Shown: positions 45,067-55,838 of the stretch, one piece after another | Layout: every line of letters starts with the position of its first letter | Position numbering within the stretch: the first letter of the stretch is position 1 | Assembly: GCF_030687295.1 (NCBI RefSeq) | Contig: NZ_CP117425.1 | Span: 1,864,001 to 1,928,000 of the forward strand | Direction of reading: 5' to 3' | Source: Pseudomonas beijingensis | GTDB taxonomy: Bacteria > Pseudomonadota > Gammaproteobacteria > Pseudomonadales > Pseudomonadaceae | DNA length: 64,000 bases | Notes under the pieces: model-generated | The model's input: the letters and a program-made list of their open reading frames with translations, nothing else | The model's database searches: none | What the model was told of the DNA's origin: nothing | Position numbers and translations under genes: made by a program

Positions 45067-46092
45067 CTAGCCCCTGCCTAGCGCTAGGTGGTTGACGTGC
45101 TCTTGAAGTGCGGTGAGGTCTTCCATGATGCGTCCCAGTGGGTAGACATGCCCGTTCAGCATGCCTGAGCGCTCCATGGCGTAATAGTCGGCCTCAAGTC
45201 GAGGGAAATTGTCCTGGTCTGGAATCAGATTCAGCTCACCACTGACACACCGACCATAGTGTGCTGTGGCACTGTTGTAGAAGACCGACTTGAGCGCTAT
45301 CACGTCATCAAGCAATTCGAGGTCGTTCTTGGCAGTTGCGCCCACGTCATGCTGTAGGAGCATTGCTAGGTCGTACCAATGCCGTGAGATTCGGTCCTTG
45401 CCTTCAGGAATGGGCTTGTTGCACTGTGCATGAATCAGCGTGACCTTTTCCCAGAAGGTCCTGGCCGGTGAGAGAACCACTACCTTTTCGGCCTTTGGGA
45501 AGACAATGCCTTCGAACAGCTCAGCAATGTCCGGCTGAATGGAGTGGACCGCATTCGGATCGATGATGTTTCGACCGCCGAACTCCACCAGAACGTGATC
45601 ACGCAAATAGCCTTTTGCGTCTGCCGACATCGCTGGGTAGTGGACATGGATCGACTCGCCGTCATCGCTCACGGAAACCTGACATTCCGAAGCGCATCCA
45701 TAATTTTGAAGCTGGTCATTCAGGTAGGGCAATACGGCCTCACGGGTGTAACGGCCCACCTCTGCAATGAGGGCGTCGCTTACCTTTCGACGCTTTCCAC
45801 CGGAGAGCTGCAGTAGCTCAGGAACACTGTGCTCGCAGCCCAGCCCTCTGAAATCCACTGTAATGTCCACGTCTTCGGAGAAGCGCTTTATCACGCCATG
45901 AACCTTCGAAAGGCTGGTACCTCCCTTGAAAGCCATAGCCTTTCGGCCGGGCATTGCAAAAAGAAGCTGAAGTACCAGCGTCAGCCAAATGTCCTTCTCG
46001 ATGACGCTTGGCGAGCGACCAGTCTCGTTAAAAGCCTCATCTAGGATTTCGCGTTGACCAGCTTGGGGTAGTTCAAAGTACGATCTTGACAC
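45067..46092 (-). CDS. abiEii: AbiEii-type nucleotidyltransferase toxin
   Basis: The 341-residue protein belongs to the AbiEii/AbiGii toxin family. The nucleotidyltransferase core reads FKGGTSLSKVHGVIKRFSED with G57-G58-T59-S60 and catalytic D74 and D76 in EDVDI. AbiEii transfers nucleotides to cellular RNA and causes abortive infection or growth arrest. It starts with GTG at 46092, six bases after ggag, and overlaps the antitoxin gene by 52 bases. It and the upstream gene form the type IV AbiE toxin-antitoxin system. Confidence 0.85.
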   Translation of the reverse strand: MSRSYFELPQAGQREILDEAFNETGRSPSVIEKDIWLTLVLQLLFAMPGRKAMAFKGGTSLSKVHGVIKRFSEDVDITVDFRGLGCEHSVPELLQLSGGKRRKVSDALIAEVGRYTREAVLPYLNDQLQNYGCASECQVSVSDDGESIHVHYPAMSADAKGYLRDHVLVEFGGRNIIDPNAVHSIQPDIAELFEGIVFPKAEKVVVLSPARTFWEKVTLIHAQCNKPIPEGKDRISRHWYDLAMLLQHDVGATAKNDLELLDDVIALKSVFYNSATAHYGRCVSGELNLIPDQDNFPRLEADYYAMERSGMLNGHVYPLGRIMEDLTALQEHVNHLALGRG

Positions 46093-46688
46093 ACATACTC
46101 CTTAGCGGAACCGGCCAACGCCGACCGCATCCACTCGGGCATCTTACAGGCCATGAGCTTGTTGAATTCCTCAGCGCTGAGCGAGCTGGCTACCTTACTT
46201 ACGGCCTGCTCAGTCAGTCCTTCTTTCCCAAGATACAACAACGCAGTCAGTGCCACCCCTACCTGGGTGCCAGCTTGCTGGAGTCGTTGCCGAGACGCAT
46301 GACGCAACCGAACTACCGCATTACCGATCTTGATTTCACGCGTCGATCCACTGGTGTAGTAAGTCGGCAGAACCTGCATCTGAGTGCTTAGTCCCAGTCG
46401 ACGAACAGCTTCTACGCCATGGACCTGGATAGTCTCGCCTCTTGCCCGGGCGACCGCTTCCATGACTGCAATCGGGTTAGCTCGAACCTTCTTACCCGTG
46501 TACTCGCTCTGTTTAGGGCGCATGTAGACGCCGCGAGCAACGCGCTCTAGGGAGCCATTGAGCACCATCCGAGACAGCGCTTTGTCTACCGAGGCGCGCG
46601 AGCCCGCCTGCGCGAAAACTGCGCCAGCAAAGGGCTTACCCTTAGGCATGTGCTTAATTCGGTTCGAGATAGACTCTGCGACAGACAT
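46041..46688 (-). CDS. abiEi: AbiEi-type antitoxin/transcriptional regulator (DUF6088)
   Basis: The 215-residue protein has an N-terminal winged-helix segment (VFAQAGSRASVDKALSRMVL, then NGSLERVARGVYMRP) and a helical C-terminal domain. This is the layout of AbiEi antitoxins, which repress their own promoter and neutralise AbiEii without direct stable contact. The ATG at 46688 follows aggag. The perfect inverted repeat at 46,704-46,733 just upstream is its probable operator. A DUF6088 annotation would fit. Confidence 0.83.
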   Translation of the reverse strand: MSVAESISNRIKHMPKGKPFAGAVFAQAGSRASVDKALSRMVLNGSLERVARGVYMRPKQSEYTGKKVRANPIAVMEAVARARGETIQVHGVEAVRRLGLSTQMQVLPTYYTSGSTREIKIGNAVVRLRHASRQRLQQAGTQVGVALTALLYLGKEGLTEQAVSKVASSLSAEEFNKLMACKMPEWMRSALAGSAKEYVCQDRTLNYPKLVNAKS

Positions 46689-46703
46689 GGCTGACTCCTA
46701 TCA

Positions 46704-46733
46704 TGTCAGAAGAGTTGTGGATAGTTTCTGACA
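46704..46733. promoter_or_regulatory. AbiEi operator-like inverted repeat
   Basis: Arms tgtcagaa and ttctgaca are perfect and 22 bases apart centre to centre, two helix turns, beginning 16 bases before the abiEi ATG. AbiEi antitoxins are known to autorepress by binding such paired inverted sites. Confidence 0.65.
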
Positions 46734-47028
46734 GGTAATACGACTATAGGCCTTGTTTCTCCTGATTTCTAGCACCTTGACTGAATTCCTTTAAAGACTG
46801 TCGGTTCTGCGCTGAGGATGGGTATGAATGGGCCCTTGGGGATCGGTTCTGGTCTGCTAATGAGGGATGCTAAGCTCAACGGTGCTTGCTGCATTGAGCG
46901 TTCGAACTGCTCGGAGCTCATGTCGACAGATGGTTGCCCTTGGCCGCGGTATACATCTGGTTGGGTGTAGCGACCTGGTAGACAGTGCTTGGGCAATCCG
47001 GTGATTGGTACCTAAGAAAATCAAAAAG

Positions 47029-47050
47029 CCACCTGTCCTAAAACAGGTGG
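47029..47050 (-). terminator. Terminator of the second small membrane protein gene
   Basis: The stem ccacctgt/acaggtgg with a 6-base loop is preceded by aaaaa on the plus strand (T run on the minus strand). It closely resembles the terminator at 29,620, as expected for duplicated modules. Confidence 0.72.
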
Positions 47051-47078
47051 TTTCTGATTTTGCTGGAAGAGAGAGTTG

Positions 47079-47324
47079 TTAGTGGATAAACGCAATCCCA
47101 GCGAAGAGAATCGCCACCACGAGGGAGAGCATCACGCCAATATCCATAATGAGACCCGCCCGAAACCGGGATAGCTCTGCGCGAAATCGTGCGAAGTCGG
47201 GATCGGTTGTACCTGCAAAAGATAAATGCATATCAGAATCCATGGCTTGGATAACTGTTTCGATTTTCTGCTCAGGCACGTTGATCGCCTTCAGGGCTTT
47301 ATACATTGCCAGTCGATTTTTCAT
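47079..47324 (-). CDS. Small membrane-anchored protein (copy 2, shorter)
   Basis: The 81-residue paralogue of the gene at 29,674 starts MKNRLAMYKALKAINVPEQK and ends with an anchor helix (GVMLSLVVAILFAGIAFIH). The coiled-coil middle of copy 1 is mostly absent. The ATG at 47324 follows ggagg. It has the same kind of terminator and the same structured leader as copy 1. The function is unknown; such genes recur in mobile elements of Pseudomonas. Confidence 0.65.
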   Translation of the reverse strand: MKNRLAMYKALKAINVPEQKIETVIQAMDSDMHLSFAGTTDPDFARFRAELSRFRAGLIMDIGVMLSLVVAILFAGIAFIH

Positions 47325-47575
47325 TAAGACCTCCAAAATAATAAAGGCCTGCCCCAAGACGGGGAGGCCCGTCTTGGGTGGGGGAATATCATGCTTCCGT
47401 CGACATTCAAGTCGACTGTTCGCGCTTCCGGAAGCGATGCGACATTGGAAGGATCCTGCGGGAAACCGCAGTGCCGTCTCGAAGATCCTGGCGGCTAGTG
47501 TGAGCTTGTAGATTGCATTCACTGGTATTTGTCGTCAATCCGAAAACCGACTATCGAGTGTTCCCGAATGTTGGG
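47325..47575 (-). promoter_or_regulatory. Structured leader with competing hairpins (copy 2) and mobH fossil
   Basis: Second copy of the leader RNA: terminator stem ggcctcccc with ggggcaggcc followed by a T-rich tract, versus the alternative stem cccaagac/gtcttggg. It also keeps the ctgcgg/ccgcag and cgac/gtcg hairpins. Just upstream, acattcgggaacactcgatag encodes TFGNTR and a stop, equal to the end of the relaxase at 30,226, so a lost mobH gene once preceded it. Confidence 0.6.
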
Positions 47576-47860
47576 CAAAGGATTGTTTACGTCCGACACC
47601 TTCGTCTTCTGATTTTGATGTGGGGGCAGTCTGTGATCAGTTAGCAGTGATTGCTCATGTGGCTGCAGGCGTGCACCAATTCTGTCGCCAGATCTCAACG
47701 GTCAGTATCTCTCGCATGTTGTTGGTCTGAGGACGGAGAGTCTCATGCCGAGTTCACCGTAAAGATGTGAGCACTGGCGACCAGATATTTTGAGTGTTGT
47801 TGGACCGCAGTTGGAGATAGCCAATGTCATGGTTCTAATGCTGACCGATCCAGACCATCA

Positions 47861-48190
47861 TCAATTTTCATTCGTTTGAAGGAAGAGAAGCATAGCTTTC
47901 CAGTAGCCGCTGATTCGATCCAGCTGATGCCAGTGTCTCGGTCGGATGTGCAGAGTATTTTCATGGTGGTACAGCACTACTCCGTCTTTGCGCAGTTGCT
48001 GGATCAGCAGTTTGATGTCGACAGGGTTTGAGCTGGATGCGGCGACAGCGGCGACACTGGCGACAATCTGCGGGATGCCACGGTTGGCATCTTGCGACAG
48101 TTTGGCGACGGAAGTGGCGACACATCGCAGGACAGGGGGCGTCTGATTTTTCGACTGAAAGCGGCGTACTGCGTCATTCAGACGGAACAC
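47861..48190 (-). CDS. Small unrecognised protein after the DUF3987 gene
   Basis: The 109-residue frame starts GTG at 48190, overlapping the DUF3987 stop by 17 bases. The middle (LRCVATSVAKLSQDANRGIP, then QIVASVAAVAASSS) is alanine/valine-rich with a repeated gcgac base pattern. The end reads IKLLIQQLRKDGVVLYHHEN and HWHQLDRISGYWKAMLLF. I know no function; similar small proteins accompany DUF3987 genes in islands. Confidence 0.55.
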   Translation of the reverse strand: MFRLNDAVRRFQSKNQTPPVLRCVATSVAKLSQDANRGIPQIVASVAAVAASSSNPVDIKLLIQQLRKDGVVLYHHENTLHIRPRHWHQLDRISGYWKAMLLFLQTNEN

Positions 48191-49568
48191 GACACACCTC
48201 GAAAGTCTTGGCGTCTTGGCTCTTCACACAGTTCGCTGTGAGTAACTCAACTAGAAGCGTGGCGGTGTGATTACAGCTTTTGCGTGCAAAGCGAGGGCCG
48301 TTGCGATTGATGTCTCGGATGGTAAAACGGGTCCAGCCTTTCTGCTTCAGCCAGCGTAACAAACGATCCGCTTCTTCACGTAGGGTGTTAACCGGCTCTT
48401 GCTCAGTCAAGCGCTGGATCTCGGCCAGGTAATAATCCATTAGCGTTGAAGCGCGCTGAATATGCTCTTCGTTCAAGGCACAGGCTTCTTCGATTGCCGC
48501 CAGAACCCCGGCGATGCGCAGTACATTGGCAGCAGCTTTACTTGCGACGGATTGAACGCCGGCCAACTCGCCGAACTCGCCAGACTGACACTCTATGGTG
48601 TCGTGAATATCAATCCAGGCCATGCGGGCGCTGTCCGTTAACTCCAATGTCGTGAGCTTGAGCGATCCGTCCTTGTTGGTCGCTAACGGCTTCTTCAGCA
48701 GATCAGTGATATGCGTTTGGTAGCGTTGGACCTTGGGGTCTTGCGTTAGATCTACCGCCTTGTACAGGCGCTGACCGATCAAACGTTCAGGCCAACTGAT
48801 GAGGAATCTACCGAGCACACCTTGACCATTGATCATCGGATCTTTGAGGAACTGGTTAGCCAGGTATGGCTGCAGCATCAGATGCATGCTGAGACGACGA
48901 TCATAGGCCCGTAGGCTTTCTCCTGGCATGGACCGTGTCCGGTCAATGGGACTGCCATCCCAGATTCTCGACAGCGTGGTGATCGCTTTGAGCTGGTTCT
49001 CTTTGCTCATGGTGCTGCCACCGAGGAATTGACCGCCTTCGTCATTGAACAGGCCCATGCTCGGCAGCCCATAACAGAGGTTTTTTATGAGTGCTTCGAT
49101 GGTAGGGTCGGTGGAGATCAGCCTGGGCTGGACGGGGTCGGATAGTTCACAGATTTCATGCTTTGCCTGTCGGTGGGCTTTGGCCGTAAGACGAATTGCA
49201 GATTGGTAGGCGTTGAGCTTTTCCGTGTACACAGACCACTGCTCTCGCTCCCAGTTACGCGCTGCCGAGAGAGCTTGATGATCCACTGCACTTTTACGGT
49301 CACCTGATGATGCGACCGTCAGCAGATACAGAGACAGCGGATAGGTACGGCCATCGAGTTGTACGTTGACGTGGCCTTGAGTCACTAGAGCTGCGGTGGC
49401 CAGCACCGATTGTGCGGCCATGGCACTCGGTGCGCCGATGACCTCTGCCATCCGCTCTACCGCGCCCCCCAGGAGTTCACCCAGCGCTTCGACCGGGTAG
49501 GTCAATGGTTGGGGCTGATAGTCCAGCAGAGGGCGCGGTGGTGGATCGCATTTTTCGCACAATTGCAT
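48174..49568 (-). CDS. DUF3987 (YfjI-like) protein
   Basis: The 464-residue protein has the features of DUF3987/YfjI: MAAQSVLATAALVTQGHVNV, YPLSLYLLTVASSGDRKSAV in a degenerate P-loop position, then FNDEGGQFLGGSTMSKENQL and LMLQPYLANQFLKDPMINGQ. The family is related to primase-helicase/ATPase proteins of phages and integrative elements and is frequent in P4-like islands. The role is probably in element replication or maintenance, which is not proven. ATG at 49568; it is coupled to the small downstream gene. Confidence 0.8.
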   Translation of the reverse strand: MQLCEKCDPPPRPLLDYQPQPLTYPVEALGELLGGAVERMAEVIGAPSAMAAQSVLATAALVTQGHVNVQLDGRTYPLSLYLLTVASSGDRKSAVDHQALSAARNWEREQWSVYTEKLNAYQSAIRLTAKAHRQAKHEICELSDPVQPRLISTDPTIEALIKNLCYGLPSMGLFNDEGGQFLGGSTMSKENQLKAITTLSRIWDGSPIDRTRSMPGESLRAYDRRLSMHLMLQPYLANQFLKDPMINGQGVLGRFLISWPERLIGQRLYKAVDLTQDPKVQRYQTHITDLLKKPLATNKDGSLKLTTLELTDSARMAWIDIHDTIECQSGEFGELAGVQSVASKAAANVLRIAGVLAAIEEACALNEEHIQRASTLMDYYLAEIQRLTEQEPVNTLREEADRLLRWLKQKGWTRFTIRDINRNGPRFARKSCNHTATLLVELLTANCVKSQDAKTFEVCRVPSE

Positions 49569-49980
49569 CGAGTACTATCTCCTTATGAGGTCAGTTTTTT
49601 CCTCGCTACTTAGGAGAAAGCACGACGATTTGTCGTAGTTTCAGCGCTCTGTAACTACTCGGATCGCCGCTAACTGCTCCTCGTTAGGCGCTGGTGTACC
49701 CCACGATCGAACTGGCGATCAACCGGGCCATCGGGGAATGCAACTGACGTAGAAGACCTTGGTTCTCGGTGGCTCTAGATAGATTTATTACCGTTTGTAA
49801 GATCGCCAAGCGAGCCACTGCAAACGTTGCTGCGAAGTCTTCCCGAGCGCAACGGCTTTGGCGGAAAAGCATGATCGACACTTGTGGTGGCGACGGCCGC
49901 CAGTTTGTCGCCTCGCCCGTGGTCAGAGACGACGAGGGTTGTCGCCGCTGTCGCCGTCGTCGCCATAAAGTTGATTTTGC
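49569..49980. other. Region with a possible small ORF and GGCGAC-rich segment
   Basis: A minus-strand frame at 49,684-49,881 (MLFRQSRCAREDFAATFAVA and so on, 65 residues) has coding-like character but no clear start site. Upstream of it, 49,884-49,975 is a minus-strand ggcgac-repeat stretch resembling the centre of the 109-residue gene at 47,861. It may be a frameshifted small gene; the evidence is weak. Confidence 0.3.
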
Positions 49981-51266
49981 TTAACGAATCGAGACGACTT
50001 TCCGGCTTCTGTTTTCATGGATTGCTGCTATTGAAAAGTCACCCGTGGCCGCCTTTTGAATGTGCTCGCTCCACCAGGCCATCATTGGGCGTCGACGCTC
50101 AATGTAGTCCGCGCGGTTGTAAGCGCTTCTAACCTCATCTTTGTCGACATGAGCCAAGGCAACCTCAATCAGTTCGGCATCCCAGGCATGCTCGTTCAGG
50201 ATGGTGCTCGCCATGGAGCGCATTCCGTGGCTTACGAGTCGCCCTTCAAACCCCATCCGTTTCAGCGCCATGTTGGCGGTCTGGCTGTTGCAATGGGTGC
50301 GCGGATTGCGGTCGGCGGGAAACACGTACTCCCTGTGTCCGCTGTAGGGCTTGATGGCCTCCAGGAGCGCCAAGGCCTGCTCCGTGAGCGGAATGATGTG
50401 TGTGCGGCGTTTCTTCATTCTCCGGTGGAATCGTCCAGATCTTCTTCTTGAAGTCGATGTCAGCCCATCGGGTGGTCGCAGCTTCGGATGGCCGAGTCAT
50501 CGTGTGCAGCTGCCACTCGATGAGGCACCGGGTGGTTCTTTTGATGCTGGCGTTGGCAATCGCCACCATGAGTTCATTGAGCTCATCGGGGGGGCAATGC
50601 CGCCATGTTTTTCTTCTTGGGCTTTTTGAAGACCGATCGAATTCCGCTCAGGGGGTTGGCATGAATGAGTCCGTAGTTCACCCCGTAAGTCATGATTTCG
50701 TTGAGACGTTGGGTCAGGCGCTTGACCGTTTCCAAGCTGCCTTTGGTCTCAAGTGGCTTAAGCAATTTGATGACCTGAGGAGCGCTGATTTCAGAAATCG
50801 GGGTCGCGTGTAGATCCGGGAAGACGTGAAGCGTGAGTGATCGCCAAATATCTTCAGCGTAGGCGGTTGTCACTGAATCTTTCTTCAGTTCAAACCATGC
50901 CGTCGCCACGTTTTGAAAGGTGTGCTCTGTCGCAGCTTTTTTCGCTTGGCGATCTGCATCGCGTTGCTCTTTCGGGTCCAGTCCTTGGGCAACCAGCTCC
51001 CTGGCCTCAACCGTGCGTTTTCGCGCATGAGCCAGGCTGAGTTCCGGGAACGTCCCCAGTCCCATGTTGATCCGTTTCTTGGTCACGGGATGGATGTAGT
51101 TGAAATTCCAAAGCCTCGAACCGTTGGTTCGGACTCGTAACTGAAGGCCGTCGCCGTCGGTCAATGTGTAGTCCTTGTTCTTGGGCTTGGCGGCTTTGAT
51201 TTTCAGGTCTGAAAGGCGTGTGGCTCGGGCTCCCATGGGTACTCCAACGCTGTTTGTGTATTCCAA
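49981..51266 (-). pseudogene. P4-type tyrosine integrase with two frameshifts
   Basis: Three overlapping frames make one P4/CP4-57-like integrase of about 425 residues: the N-terminal part (MGARATRLSDLKIKAAKPKN, DGLQLRVRTNGSRLWNFNYI), the middle (MVAIANASIKRTTRCLIEWQ) and the C-terminal catalytic part (HGMRSMASTILNEHAWDAEL, HVDKDEVRSAYNRADY). The first break is in a run of seven C (minus strand, near 50,590); six would restore the frame. The second lies near 50,420 (ccggagaatgaag), where two bases seem lost. The gene sits 150 bases from the ssrA 3' end and would have catalysed the island's insertion. Real inactivation or sequence error are both possible. Confidence 0.88.
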
Positions 51267-51285
51267 AATTTACCAGTCACGGGCT

Positions 51286-51305
51286 TGGAATACGCCTTGG
51301 AATAC
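51286..51305 (+). promoter_or_regulatory. Paired TGGAATAC boxes, candidate integrase arm sites (right)
   Basis: Two direct tggaatac copies with a 12-base period lie between the integrase start and the right 46-bp repeat, with a reverse copy (gtattcca) at 51,258-51,265. This mirrors the left end at 15,061-15,080. Confidence 0.5.
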
Positions 51306-51371
51306 ATTTCAAAATGGATCAGCCTGAAGCGCTGTGGAGCTCAATGGCCCTGAAACCCCCGTATTTACTGG

Positions 51372-51417
51372 ATTTCAGGCACAAAAAAAGACGTCCGTGG
51401 ACGTCTTTAGATGATGA
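51372..51417. repeat. Right copy of 46-bp direct repeat (attR) with ssrA terminator
   Basis: Identical to 14,945-14,990. On the minus strand it contains the ssrA terminator: the stem aaagacgtc/gacgtcttt followed by a T run, starting a few bases after the tmRNA 3' end. Confidence 0.8.
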
Positions 51418-51419
51418 AA

Positions 51420-51816
51420 TGGTGGAGCCGGGGGGATTTGAACCCCCGTCCGCCAGTACTCCGCTGTCGGTACTACATGCGTAGCCGTGTCTATTAAGTT
51501 AACCCTCAGCGACCCGACGGGCAGGGTGCTTTGGGCGAGTTGTGTAAGTTTTAGCCGCTTCGTCCACAACGTACTGCACGGCGATTCTGTTCTATATGAC
51601 AATCACTTTGGGTTTACAGACATCCCCTCATGATTGCTGGACCCGAAGGTACCAGAAGCTCAGGATCTAAGGCTGCTTACGCAGCGATAGCGTATTCCTG
51701 GCCGTAGTTTTCGTCATTGGCAACTATAGAAGTTGCAACAGTGGATTTACGAGTTCTGTTACCAACTCGGCATGCACCTAGAGTTTCGCAACCGGCGTCG
51801 AATCCTAAACGGCCCC
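51420..51816 (-). ncRNA. ssrA: Transfer-messenger RNA
   Basis: The one-piece tmRNA is read on the minus strand. Its 5' end is GGGGCCGTTTAGGATTCGAC and its 3' end GGTTCAAATCCCCCCGGCTC then CACCA, the T-arm and encoded CCA. The internal tag frame (51,677-51,721) is ANDENYGQEYAIAA followed by TAA. With SmpB it rescues stalled ribosomes and tags the products for proteolysis. It is complete despite serving as insertion site, because integration restores the 3' end. The length is about 397 bases; the exact 5' end is my estimate. Confidence 0.95.
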
Positions 51817-51874
51817 GAACCTGTCGCTCCATGAAGCTGGAGGAGCGGCAGGCATTCGCAGTGTACGCCAATCC

Positions 51875-51908
51875 GCGTCTGAGGCCAACCCGAAGGTTGG
51901 CCGGACGC
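51875..51908. terminator. Hairpin downstream of the small secreted protein gene
   Basis: Arms around ggccaacc-cgaa-ggttggcc, extended by gcgtc/gacgc, begin five bases after the stop of the minus-strand gene at 51,913. There is no T run, so termination strength is uncertain. Confidence 0.5.
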
Positions 51909-51912
51909 GACA

Positions 51913-52203
51913 TTACTGCTGATCGCCTTTGGTGTTGTTCTGCAGTTTCTGAAGAGCTTGGGTGGTCAGCGAGATGCAGTTCTTGCTGCCTTCCTCGGTG
52001 CCTTTGGCTTGTTCGGCCGTGGCCTGCCCGACGGTGGCGTCGATATCGGTTTTCATGCTTTCGCTCATCTGCTCGGTGCTGACTTTCGCATCCTTGATTT
52101 TTTGCAGATTGATCTGGCAAAGGTCTGCCTGGCTATCTGCAAACACCGGAGAGGCCAACATCGCAGCGGAAATGAACAAGCCAGCAAGTGCGGTGCGCTT
52201 CAT
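51913..52203 (-). CDS. Small secreted/periplasmic protein
   Basis: The 96-residue protein has a clear Sec signal peptide (MKRTALAGLFISAAMLASPV, cleavage after FA). The mature part is about 73 residues, helical, with two cysteines (ADLCQIN and SKNCISL) that could form a disulfide. No family is recognised; similar proteins occur in Pseudomonas genomes. The gene stands between ssrA and the lactate operon with its own ribosome-binding site (aaggaga). Confidence 0.75.
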   Translation of the reverse strand: MKRTALAGLFISAAMLASPVFADSQADLCQINLQKIKDAKVSTEQMSESMKTDIDATVGQATAEQAKGTEEGSKNCISLTTQALQKLQNNTKGDQQ

Positions 52204-52302
52204 GTGTATCTCCTTGAACGTAGGGTCTCGGTGCCGCTGAACAGTCGCGGCCAGGCCGAGTTGGTGGTGGATGGCCCAGTGCAGCCGGGCCTATTCAAGT
52301 GA

Positions 52303-55166
<2,864 letters not shown>

Positions 55167-55170
<4 letters not shown>

Positions 55171-55838
55171 TGGTCCTCCAGAATCAAAACCACCAGATCC
55201 TTAGGGCCATGGGCGCCATAGGCCAGGACTTGTTCGATGTCGGCGGTTTTCGACGGGCCCGACACCAGCAGGGCGTTGGTGGGCATGCCTTGGGCCCATT
55301 CGAATTCCTGTTGCACTTCATAGAAGTTGTCGCGGATTTCACTGGCCTTGAGCAGGGCGAAATGCACGGGCGGTACCAGGCTCATCAGGCGTGGTTCTTC
55401 CCGGGTCGGCCAGAGAATCAGGCTACCGGTGGCGGCGATGGCGCCGAGGGTTCCGGTCAGGCTGGCGGGGGTATCATTGAACAACTCAGCTTTCCATTCT
55501 TCTACCGGGCGGTCGTAGGCCTTGAGAGTTGGTAGGTCCGGATTGTTCGCCCAGAACTGTGTGATTTTTTGCCCGTGCGCTGTGGTCGGGGCGATGAGCA
55601 AACTCGGCAGTTGACGGTCGCGCAGCAATTGCGCCAGCAGGGCCGGCCAGCCTTCGCCGGATGTCAGGTGGATTTCGGTGTGCACCGCTTCCATCAGCTT
55701 GCGCAATTGCGGGATGCGTTCCTCGGGCGCGTAGCGGTAGGTTTGCGTCACCAGTTCGACATCGAAGTTGTCGGCAACCGGCGTGGTGCCCGTCAGGCTT
55801 TTACGCAGCTTGGCGAGGATATTGTTTTTGGCGCTCAT
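55167..55838 (-). CDS. lutC: L-lactate utilisation protein LutC (LUD domain)
   Basis: The 223-residue LUD-domain protein contains GAIAATGSLILWPTREEPRL and NALLVSGPSKTADIEQVLAY, typical of LutC/YkgG. It is the third subunit of the LutABC (LldEFG) L-lactate dehydrogenase complex. It overlaps lutB by four bases upstream and dld by four bases downstream, so all subunits are translationally coupled. Confidence 0.93.

Noticed and set aside
46769..46996. 75-residue minus-strand ORF upstream of abiEi
   Set aside because: No ribosome-binding site and no family signal; it could be a fragment but cannot be supported.
48010..48125. Short gcgac repeats that look like a CRISPR or tandem array
   Set aside because: Spacing is irregular and units are 6-9 bases; this is codon-level repetition (Val-Ala-rich protein), not a CRISPR.
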